Below are positions 13,329-22,616 of a stretch of DNA of 64,000 bases, one piece after another. The stretch lies in NCBI GenBank assembly GCA_002943765.1, contig PQWQ01000015.1, forward strand, positions 372,001 to 436,000, given 5' to 3'. The notes beneath the pieces were generated by a model, which worked only from the letters and a program-made list of their open reading frames with translations, did not search any database and had not been told where the DNA came from. This stretch comes from Psoroptes ovis. Lineage: Eukaryota > Arthropoda > Arachnida > Sarcoptiformes > Psoroptidae. How positions within the stretch are numbered: position 1 is the first letter of the stretch; the number at the start of each line of letters is the position of its first letter. Both the position numbers and the translations under genes were made by a program.

Positions 13329-15560
13329 CAAATAACAATTTTAAATTTTTATATTTTTGAAAAGAGAAAAAAAAAAATAAAATCAAATAGGACAATTGAA
13401 AATATCTGAGTTAAATCTGAGAAAATGTAAATATGTGTGTGTGTGTGTGTGTCAAAGTCGTATGTTTGTATTCGTAAAAAAATGAAATTCAAATAATAAT
13501 TTTGATCAAAATTTGAATGAATGTTTAATGAAATGAAAGCAAAAATAGATTCACAATTTTTTTTTTGAATCAAAAAATTTGAACATTTTGTTTGCACTTA
13601 ACCCAAAAGATGGCGATTTAGTGGTGATTTTGAATTCGAAAAAGAAAATCAAAAAAATAAAAATTTGAAAATTACTTTTGTAATAAAAGAAAAAAAAAAT
13701 AATTATCAAAAATAATCGACAAATGAAGCAAATTCAAGTGAAAAAAAAAATTCAAAGTTCATAATTCTTGGCCAGTCATAATTGCCAAGAATTTACAAAG
13801 AGAATGATGAAAAATAATGAAAATTACAAAAATACGAGGAAAAAAAATAACTGGAAAAAAATATGAAATTGCACTGAAAGCAAAATAAATTCGTTTAGTT
13901 GAAAATGTGAATAGGTGGGTCAATGGTTGAAAATGTTCAGAAACGAAAAAATCAAATCAAATAAAACGAGAAAAAAAGAAGAAAAAAATCTAATACAATT
14001 GCTATGATTGAATTGAAATTGAAAGATTGAAATTATCTTTGATCATTTGTTGAAAGATTTTGTTTAAGATTGAATAATTAAATTATTTATCGCTATATTG
14101 TATTTAATATTTGTTATTCTCAATTGCTAAATATGTGCTCATATGCTAAAAATGTGAATGCATATTAAATATGTGTCGATGATTTTGATGAAATCACGTT
14201 TGTTCGTTCAAAATTTTTGCTTTTGTGCTTGATGAATTTGGAAATTGAATTCATATTACAATTCATTGAAAATGGATGAAAGAAAGAAAAATTTCGAGAA
14301 AAAAAAACAGAAAAAATATGAATGAGATGCTTCGAATAAAATGTGAAGAACAAAAAATTTGAATAATTTGTAAAAGAAAAAAAAAATTGAATCAAGAAAT
14401 TAAATAAAATTCAAATTCGGATACGAAACAATGATTAAGCAAGCATCCATAACATCATTAAATGTTTGGAAAAATCTAAGAAAAAAAATTAAGAAAATAA
14501 AATCAAAAAAAAAAAAAAAAAATAGAATGATTTGAAAAAAAATGGGAAAAAAATTCATAATAAATATCTGAATGAAAGAAATTGAACATAGAAAATAATG
14601 TAAATTGATATCTATCATTCATGCATTTTGAATGATAACAAAATACAACAAACAAACAAAAAATAATGATTCTATATTTGCTCCTTTTGAACTCATATGT
14701 TTCATATCGAATTAGCTAAAAAAAAAATTGACGAAATTAAAAGAAAAAAAAATGATGAACAAAAATTGAAGAGATCTACAATACAAAACCATCTTACAAT
14801 GCACACACAGACACACAATGAAAGAATATTACTTAAAAGTGTATTGAAAAAACACATTGAAAATGAAAATGAAAATGTGATTAATCGAATTTTGAACTAA
14901 ATTGAAAAAAAATAGGAAAACTATCCTGTCTTTAAAAGCATAATGATTGAAAATAATTAATATTAATTGTAGATAAAATACAAATAAGAATTAAATTTGA
15001 AAATTGTAACATCATCATTCACACAATAAAGAAATGAAAAAATTTCAGTAAATTTTTCATTTTGGGGTGTGTAGGTGTGTATAAAATTCATATGTGAATA
15101 ATTTGTTCGTTTTGTTCGTGTGTGCATATGTGTGTGTGTGTTCAGATGATTTATTTTCCATAATAATTTAATAATTGTGTAGGCATTTTGTATGTGTGTG
15201 GTGTGTGTGTGTGAGTTCATTGATATAATTGATGGTAAAATAAAATGTTAATTTGCATTCGTGTTTGTTTGTTTGAATGTGAAATGTGAAATTTTATTTG
15301 ATTTTATTTTATTTTTTTCTGCCAATCCTGTGTACAATTAAATAATAATGTAATAATGTGAAATAAAAACAAATAAAAATTTGGACTTTTTTTTCATCGT
15401 CATATTTGTGTGATTTGAAGAAAACGAAAAAAAAATATATATTTGAACATATTTGAATGAATATGCAAAATGGAAATTTGTTAATAAAAATAAAAATTTG
15501 AAAAGAAAATTGAAAAAAAATTGAAAATGAAAACATCAATAAACAAATCAATAATTTAAA
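13329..15560. other. Intergenic AT-rich DNA
   Basis: No gene recognised. The stretch holds GT runs at about 13434-13452 and 15118-15215 and many A runs. Minus-strand open frames at 13102-13597, 14165-14618 and 14963-15602 are Phe/Ile/Asn-rich or translate the GT repeats as alternating Thr and His, so I treat them as chance. Several TTTATT strings (AATAAA on the minus strand), for instance at 15293-15298, could serve as polyadenylation signals for the minus-strand RRM gene. Confidence 0.6.
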
Positions 15561-15689
15561 ATGGTGAAAAATATCGGACAAAAGAAAAACATTGCGAAAC
15601 ATATGCGAAATTGCGAAAAAAATTCAATCAAAGAACATTTGGTTGATGCACAAACAATTGATGGTGATGATAAAAAATTGAAATTCTAA
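15561..15689 (+). CDS. Possible 42-codon ORF facing the RRM gene
   Basis: An ATG in good context (AAAATGG) at 15561 opens 42 codons to TAA at 15687-15689, with an in-frame TAA just upstream. The peptide is basic and charged (starts MVKNIGQKKNIAKHMRNCE and contains LVDAQTIDGDD), with a composition unlike chance frames in the area. It ends 157 bases from the stop codon of the minus-strand RRM gene, so the two converge and the ORF would lie inside that gene's 3' untranslated region. A single Cys/His cluster (KHMRNC) is too little to call a zinc finger. It might also be an exon of a longer plus-strand gene. Unknown function. Confidence 0.25.
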   Translation: MVKNIGQKKNIAKHMRNCEKNSIKEHLVDAQTIDGDDKKLKF

Positions 15690-15845
15690 TGATAGTGATT
15701 GATGATTAATATTTTTTTTCACATATTATTCAAGTTTCATTAATTTTTTTCTTCAATGCTTTGACCTGTAATAATGAAGGAAAAAAATGAAGGAATTATT
15801 AATTATATTCGAGAGAGAATAATTTTAAATTTTCTTTGAAAATTC

Positions 15846-18800
15846 TCATACCCATGGTTGTGAGTCAATTTCTTTATTGATATTAATATGTTTCAAATGG
15901 CAACGTTGACCACGATGACAGCCAGATGATAAACGCCAATTGAAACATTCACCACTTTTCTCGACAATTTTACGAGCTTGTTCTAATGTTGGTAATTGTC
16001 CTGAACGTGATTGTTCCATACTTGGAGCGAAACGTAATTTTAACGGTTCATTGGGATCAGCACACAAATCTTGTCCATTAAAACTATGTAACGATGCTAT
16101 CGCTTCAACTGGTGAATTAGGATTATCATAATGTACGAATACAATATTGGTTCCATTTGTTGCACGACGTTCAAATGTTTGTATGCCAGTAAAATGTCCA
16201 TAACGGCGAAATCGACGTTTTAGGTAATGCAAACCTATATTTGGTGATACATTACAAACCCAAAGTCCTTTATAACCCATTAAATTTGTAGGACGACTAT
16301 TTTGTTGATTATTTTCATTCATAGCACCATTCATACTTGATTCAAAACAATTTCCATCGATATTAATATTATTATTACCATTATGCCCATTACAGTCAGA
16401 TATTCCATTCGATGATCGAATAAATGATGCTAATTGTTGATCTTTAATTTGATGTGAAGATTTTAATAATTTATTAGCATCATTCATATTTATGGTTGAT
16501 GGTAATGGTGATGAACCAATTGAACGAAAATTCATAGGCTGTTGATGCTGTTGTTGCTTACGATAATACTTTTTATTCATTCCATTTTGTTCATATGTAT
16601 TAATTTGATCATAAAATGATTGCAATGTATTCGCTATTTGTACATTCGGTGTCGATGTGAATGTATCAAAATATCCGGGATTAGATTTATGTGTAGGTGA
16701 ATCTAATGTATTAAGAAATGATGGATCTATTTGATCGATTCGATTATTATTATTATTATTATTCATTTGATTATTAGAACATGATCCATTACCATTAAGT
16801 GCATGTGTGAAATTATTGACATCATTATTATGATTATGATTATGATGCCCATTCAATGATGAAGCCGCAATATCAGCAAATGTTCGTGTTTGTTGATTCG
16901 AAACATTGGTTAAGAAAGCATGATATTGTTGTTGGTGTTGTTGTTGCTGATAATTATTTGATAAAAAATTTTGATTCAATTGATAATGCTGTTGTTGTTG
17001 TTGTTGCTGCTGCTCCAGATTAGCTACCGTTTCGCTTGAACGAACTTGATTGAACATGAAATCATTCATCGAATTTAATGTATCGATTATTGATGTGGTG
17101 TTGATTGAAAATGGTGACGATGATGAAGATGACGATGATGATGATGATGATGAAGAAAATGTAGGCAATGTTGTCGCTGCTGCTGTTGTTGATGATGAAT
17201 ATAAATTTAGATTGTTTGAATTACTATTGTCATTATTGTTTTTGTAATTATTTTTACCATTACAATTTCTATTCTGATGATTATGAAGGTGGTGACGATG
17301 ATTATTTATTTCGTTCATAGCACCAACAATAGTATTATTTTCAAATAAATCAGCATTTGTTGCATTATTATTATTGTTATTATTATTATTAAAAAGATTG
17401 ACACCATTCTCATCAAAATGTGATGTTTTAATCATCAAATCATTATTATTGAAATTATTTTTTGTTGTCAACGATGAATTCAATGACGGTGATGATAATG
17501 ATGATGATGATGATGACGTTGTTGTTGAAAGTTTAGCCAAAATTGAATGGTTTCTATTATTAAAATTATCATTTTGTTGTGGCTGATTATTTGAAAATAA
17601 TTTTTTCTGTTGTAAATTTAAATAACCTAATAAATCATTGAGTGTATCATCTGATGAAGATGATGATGAAGATAAATTTGAAAAATTATTACCAACTAAT
17701 TGTGAAGATTTATCATTTTGTTCATTTTGTTGATTGTATAAATTGTATTGATCATTATTGCATAGATTATCGATGTTTGATTTATTCATAATCATCAAAT
17801 TATTGTTAGAAAAATTTGACTGTGATTGTCTATGATTATTATTGCTGTTGTAATTATTAGCACCGGAAGTGATACCCGTATCATCTAAAGATTCAATCAC
17901 CGATATATTATCACCATTGAAAGTATTATTATTCACCGGATGCAGCAATTTAATATTATTAGTATTTTGTTGAAAATCAAAATTATTATTATTATTCATA
18001 TTTTCATAGATCATTGATCTTTTATTCAAATTAAATGAATTTTTATTATCATTATTGTCATTTAAATTAAAGATTAACGAATTATCATTATTATTGTGAT
18101 GATGATGATGATCCAATGATAAAACATCAAATTGTTCACCATTTCTTTGTTGATTAGATTTCATAGATGTTGTATTATTCAAAGATACTGATGATGGTGA
18201 TGAGGATTTTGCTGAAGATGATGATACTGATGATGTGGACAAATTTTCCAATAAAAAAGAAAAATTTTCACATTTGAGATCATTGTTTTCATTATTTTTA
18301 TTATTATTATTATTAATGTTATTATGAATGCCATTATGTAATTCATTATTATCATTGCTATTGCTAGATAATATAATATCATTCGAATCATTTATCATCA
18401 TTGTCGTTATGTTATTTGCTAAAGTTGATTTTATATTTTCATTATTTTGCATATTATTGTTTGTTGAAGATTTTTGTTGTTGCTGTTTTGATAGAAAAAA
18501 ACTAATCAAAGTATTTTTGTCGGCGGACAATGTTTGAAGGTTGCCATTGTTATTATCTTTATTATTATTATTATTATTGGTCAATTGTTGCTGTTGTTGT
18601 TCAAAATTACCTACAATCGATTGATTTGATGGAGGTGAAATCGATATGGATGATGATGAAAAAGATGAAAATGATGATGGTGATGATGATGATGCATCAA
18701 TAAAGAATAATGATGATATACCTGATGAAAGTGAAGATGATGATGATGAAGAAAATGAAGATTCATTGCTATTATGATGACGATTATTATTCTCAGTTAA

Positions 18801-19754
18801 TATTCGAACATCATCTTCTAATGTGATTTCATCATTTGAATCTTCTAATACCATGCCATCCTTTAGCATTGTAACAATAAGATTATTATTGTTATTACTA
18901 CTATCCAAACAATGATTATTATCAACTGATTTAGTAGATATTGAATCGGACCGAATCATAATGTCTTTCAATAATGAATTTTTAAAATTTTTATCATTAT
19001 TATCATAACAATTATTCTCATTAAAATTAAAATGAAACAATTCAAATGTCCCATTATCATTGTTATTGACATTATTATTGGCCATATAAAAAAATCTTTT
19101 TGTTGGTATTTGACCATGAATACTATCCATCATTTCTTCATTATTATTTGCAGTGTTTGCCGAAATTGTTCCAGTCAATTCAGATAATAATTCAGCAGCT
19201 GCGATAGCAGATGTACCATTATAAATGTTTGATGATTTATTATTATGATTATCATATCCATTATTATAGATAGATGACGCATAATGATGATTATTATTAT
19301 CGATTATATTGTTTGTCATCATCAATTGATCGCTATTATTATTATTATTATTATTATTTATGACCAAATGATCATTCAATGATTGTAATAATATTGCATC
19401 AACAACCTCATTCACCGATGAATATAATGGTGAATATTTATTGGCAGTTGTTTCATCGAATCCAGCATCACGTAATGCTTTATATCTTTGTTTATATATA
19501 GATTCTGATTGATTACTATTATCGATGATTGAATGACATCCGGAAATATTAACTTTATCCGCTTGTTCAGACATTGAACGCCGGTCATTTGCGGACAATG
19601 TTGTCGCCGTAGCTGAAGATGATGATGATGATGATGACGACGACGACGATGATGATAAAGATGGTGATGGCGGAGATGATGATAAATGTCTAAATTGTGA
19701 TAATGATGGATTTTGTTGTTGTTGTTGTTGCTCGATGTGAACATCAGACGGCAT
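15846..19754 (-). CDS. RRM and CCCH zinc-finger protein with long Asn/Ser/Gln-rich region
   Basis: Predicted 1302-residue RNA-binding protein from one uninterrupted exon. The ATG at 19752-19754 is preceded by an in-frame TAA a few codons upstream. Residues about 86-127 (containing YKALRDAGFDE and NEVVDAILLQSL) look like a conserved helical module, perhaps UBA-like. Residues about 130-1155 are low complexity, with long Asn, Ser, Gln and His runs encoded by imperfect trinucleotide repeats. Residues about 1162-1245 form an RRM with RNP2-like LWVCNV (about 1164) and RNP1-like NIVFVHY (about 1204). A zinc finger follows with exact C-x8-C-x5-C-x3-H spacing (C1270, C1279, C1285, H1289). RRM plus CCCH is a known RNA-binding combination, so a role in mRNA processing, translation or stability is inferred; the Asn/Gln-rich region could drive condensate formation. 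I do not recognise the ortholog. The stop codon overlaps a good 5' splice site (GGGTATGAG), so a spliced, longer C terminus is possible. Confidence 0.85.
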   Translation of the reverse strand: MPSDVHIEQQQQQQNPSLSQFRHLSSSPPSPSLSSSSSSSSSSSSSSATATTLSANDRRSMSEQADKVNISGCHSIIDNSNQSESIYKQRYKALRDAGFDETTANKYSPLYSSVNEVVDAILLQSLNDHLVINNNNNNNNSDQLMMTNNIIDNNNHHYASSIYNNGYDNHNNKSSNIYNGTSAIAAAELLSELTGTISANTANNNEEMMDSIHGQIPTKRFFYMANNNVNNNDNGTFELFHFNFNENNCYDNNDKNFKNSLLKDIMIRSDSISTKSVDNNHCLDSSNNNNNLIVTMLKDGMVLEDSNDEITLEDDVRILTENNNRHHNSNESSFSSSSSSSLSSGISSLFFIDASSSSPSSFSSFSSSSISISPPSNQSIVGNFEQQQQQLTNNNNNNKDNNNGNLQTLSADKNTLISFFLSKQQQQKSSTNNNMQNNENIKSTLANNITTMMINDSNDIILSSNSNDNNELHNGIHNNINNNNNKNNENNDLKCENFSFLLENLSTSSVSSSSAKSSSPSSVSLNNTTSMKSNQQRNGEQFDVLSLDHHHHHNNNDNSLIFNLNDNNDNKNSFNLNKRSMIYENMNNNNNFDFQQNTNNIKLLHPVNNNTFNGDNISVIESLDDTGITSGANNYNSNNNHRQSQSNFSNNNLMIMNKSNIDNLCNNDQYNLYNQQNEQNDKSSQLVGNNFSNLSSSSSSSDDTLNDLLGYLNLQQKKLFSNNQPQQNDNFNNRNHSILAKLSTTTSSSSSSLSSPSLNSSLTTKNNFNNNDLMIKTSHFDENGVNLFNNNNNNNNNATNADLFENNTIVGAMNEINNHRHHLHNHQNRNCNGKNNYKNNNDNSNSNNLNLYSSSTTAAATTLPTFSSSSSSSSSSSSSSPFSINTTSIIDTLNSMNDFMFNQVRSSETVANLEQQQQQQQQHYQLNQNFLSNNYQQQQHQQQYHAFLTNVSNQQTRTFADIAASSLNGHHNHNHNNDVNNFTHALNGNGSCSNNQMNNNNNNNRIDQIDPSFLNTLDSPTHKSNPGYFDTFTSTPNVQIANTLQSFYDQINTYEQNGMNKKYYRKQQQHQQPMNFRSIGSSPLPSTINMNDANKLLKSSHQIKDQQLASFIRSSNGISDCNGHNGNNNINIDGNCFESSMNGAMNENNQQNSRPTNLMGYKGLWVCNVSPNIGLHYLKRRFRRYGHFTGIQTFERRATNGTNIVFVHYDNPNSPVEAIASLHSFNGQDLCADPNEPLKLRFAPSMEQSRSGQLPTLEQARKIVEKSGECFNWRLSSGCHRGQRCHLKHININKEIDSQPWV
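16982..17011 (-). repeat. CAG/CAA repeat coding poly-Gln
   Basis: A run of CTG and TTG on the plus strand codes about nine glutamines in the RRM protein (near residue 915-925). Neighbouring tracts near 16925-16950 and 18580-18600 do the same. The mix of CAG and CAA codons would stabilise the tract against slippage. Confidence 0.8.
19618..19660 (-). repeat. Serine-coding TCA/TCG repeat
   Basis: A GAT/GAC array on the plus strand reads as a poly-Ser run on the minus strand near residues 34-46 of the RRM protein. Similar arrays recur at about 17115-17157 and 17485-17520. The plus-strand frames across these arrays read as poly-Asp and are shadows. Confidence 0.8.
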
Positions 19755-20026
19755 ATTTTTTATTATGTTTTATTATTATCTTTATCGTTATTATTATTGT
19801 TGTCGTATATTAATGTTGATAAATAATAAAAATGATAATAATAATAATAAAAATTTGCCAATCTTGTTAGAATGTTAAAGGTGGAAAAAACAACACATTC
19901 AATTATATAAGTTTAAATAAAGTAAAAAATGAATTTCGACAGCATTTTAATTTTCTTTTGCTATTATTTAGTTTGAAGAATTTTTCGTCCATCAAATACG
20001 ATGAATGATTAGCGTAAAATATAATG

Positions 20027-20029
<3 letters not shown>

Positions 20030-20058
<29 letters not shown>
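20030..20058. repeat. AAT microsatellite
   Basis: A nearly pure AAT array of about nine to ten units in non-coding DNA upstream of the RRM gene. Confidence 0.9.
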
Positions 20059-20570
20059 TTTGAAAATTTCAAAAATGTTGTCGTCCACCATTTGTGTTGT
20101 TGTGAAACAAAGGAAAAAAAATGAAAATGAAACAATTAATTAAAGAAAATTTTTTCTTCTTCTCAAATCAAAGTGGAGATAAAAATTGAATTATCATAAT
20201 TATAATGAAACTAATTTAAAGTTTTAAAAAAATATTTTGAAAATTATTCAATATTTCAAAAATAGGTGTGTTTTGTGATTGTGTGTGCGTGTGTATGTTT
20301 CTTCATATTTTTCTCCATATACCATAGAGAGCAACAATATAATTTGAAATAAATAATCATTTATTTATTTAAAATTATTTATCTGTTTTGTTTTGTTCGA
20401 CAAACCACATTATTCAGGGAGCAAAAGGTTATAATATTATTCAATGAATTCATTCTTATAATACATCGAATGCATACAAAAATATCATTATTTGGTGCAT
20501 AACAAAAATAACGAAATATGATGACCATGAAACGAAAATGTCAAATAGACAAACATTTTGTGCAATTTCG

Positions 20571-20597
20571 TTTTTTTTTTTTTTTTTTTTTTTTTTG
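20571..20597. repeat. Poly-T run
   Basis: An uninterrupted T run of about 27 bases. No retroposon body with target duplications was visible on either side. Confidence 0.9.
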
Positions 20598-21241
20598 GAA
20601 CATATCTTCAACAATTTTAATTATGATTGATAATTTGAATTTTTTGTTGTTTATTTTTGACATTTCATTATTATTATTATTGTAATTATTATTTGAATTA
20701 CAGATGATGAATAAATATGATTTTGTTTTTTTATTCGAAGTAGATTTTTCCACAATATTATCAGCATTTGTGATGAAATAGAAAAAAATAATAATAAAAT
20801 ATTATCAAATAAACATGATAATTACGAAAAATGAAAAAAAAACAGTCTCAATTGACATTAAAAATATTGTATGAATAGAATGTAATTTACAATTGATGTC
20901 ATTTGCAATTGATGTCAACGTTTTTTTTTCTCTCTATGAAAATATATCTCTCGGTACATTCTATTTTATTTTTATTTTTATTTTATTTTATTTTTTTTTG
21001 ATTCACAAAAATAAATCTAAATAAAAACTTTTGAAATAAAATAATCATTCTCACATGGGTTAAAAATAAATAGAAGAAAAAAACAGCCGACCAAATTGTA
21101 TATTTTAGATTTAGAATGAAGAAAAAAAAACTAAATCAAATTTTAATTGTCATCATGGTATTACATTTTTAAATGGTTGAATGATTGCTGTAACATTTTT
21201 TTTCGAAATTTTCACATATATTTTTTTTCGGAAAGCAAACA

Positions 21242-21621
21242 TGTTGTGAAAATTTAAGTTAAAAAATTGGTTACGTTCTTTATGAATTTCACGATTAAAA
21301 TTCCATAGAAAAAGTTCTAGAAAAAACGGTTGTAAAAAGCACATGTCAAAAAGTTCGATTAACAACCGTCCACAAAAAAATTAAAGAATTAAGTTAAAAA
21401 TTGATTGTAATAGTTTGATTTAGTTTTAATTAATGTAGAACAACAAATGATTGTAAGCTTTTCCATTTTTTGTAATAATGCTTGAATAATTTGTAATCCT
21501 TTTTATAAATTTAGCAATAATAAAATTGATAGTTATTGATGGTTTTGAATTGATTAATTGATTTAAAATTGATGTTTTGGATTGATTCGGAACCTTTAAT
21601 GAAAAACCAGTCGTTTTCATT
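21242..21621 (+). repeat. Dispersed repeat, copy 1 (380 bp)
   Basis: This 380-bp sequence is repeated in the same orientation at 51420-51817. Apart from three length changes (a 20-bp expansion and two single-A indels) I see no differences, so the copies are recent. It begins TGTTGTG and ends CGTTTTCATT. It contains an internal inverted pair (ACGGTTGT and ACAACCGT) and has no long reading frame. TG...CA ends two bases inside the right boundary would allow a solo-LTR reading, but no target duplication flanks either copy. Its class is unknown. Confidence 0.85.
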
Positions 21622-22600
21622 ACACAAACATGATGATATTCAATCACACACACGCACACAATCGATTCAATTTTTGAGTTATTTTTTCTTTCTTGAATTT
21701 TATTCTATTTTTCGATCACATTAAAATTCTATTGGATTGCCACATGATGATTGAAACTTAAAGTAATTTTGTCGAAAAAAAAATTTGACAATCAATTCAA
21801 ATCGTAAATAGATGTCATATGTGATATTTGCCATTTGTATGATGAAAAATCAATCGATCATTGATGAATATGCATTCAGTACCAGACTATTAATGAAAAC
21901 ATATTGTATACATTGAATAGATGAAGAATTTTAATTCAAAAATTTCACCTTCACAAATGACAAATGACAATATTTATTCCGAAGTTTCGATTCGATGATA
22001 TTTTTCATTATAATTTTCTAAGAATTCCAAAGGAGAAAAATTCTCTTATTGAATTTTTAATAATTCACTTACATTATTATGATTGTATAATTATTTGGTT
22101 GCCATAGATGACAAAAAGAAAAACACAAAAAATGATAATGGAAACGAAATAAGAGAATTTATAATTTGACGAAAAAACTTATTTAAAAATATTATCGATA
22201 TTATATTATCATTAGTAGAACATTATGCATTCATTATCTACATTATTGATGAAAAATAAAATAAATAAAATGAAACGAAAACTTCGTAAATTAAATAAAA
22301 ATGAGGCCATCAAACGGTATTTACAATTTTGAAATGTTATGTGAATGTAAATGTGAAACATGTATCGAACGAATTGAACTGAAAGAAAAAATGATTTTTT
22401 TTTTTCTTCAATCGATTCATAACTAATGATAATATTATGGCATAGAAAAATAAATGAAAAATTATTGAAGAAAAAAAAATGATAATAATTATTACAATTT
22501 CAAGTGCATTTAAACTATTGTTTGTTGATAATTTTTCATTATTATTATTGGTTCATGTTGGCATTCATTTTCTTTTTTCATTAATATTTTTTTTTTTGTT

Positions 22601-22616
22601 ATCTTCGATCGAAGAT
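22601..22616. other. 16-bp perfect palindrome
   Basis: ATCTTCGATCGAAGAT is a perfect palindrome. The symmetry extends to 22598-22619 with one mismatched pair. It could be a dimeric transcription-factor site or a cruciform; nothing nearby assigns it. Confidence 0.5.

Noticed and set aside
17050..17247. Plus-strand frames over the RRM gene rich in Asp and Val
   Set aside because: They are antisense readings of the serine-coding repeats of the minus-strand gene and have no independent support.
19412..19744. Histidine-rich 110-codon minus-strand frame overlapping the start of the RRM gene
   Set aside because: It is the shifted frame of the same TCA/CAT repeats; the main frame is far longer and ends in recognised domains.
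21242..21621. 380-bp repeat as a solo LTR
   Set aside because: TG...CA ends are present, but no target duplication flanks either copy and no internal retroelement was seen; kept as an unclassified repeat.
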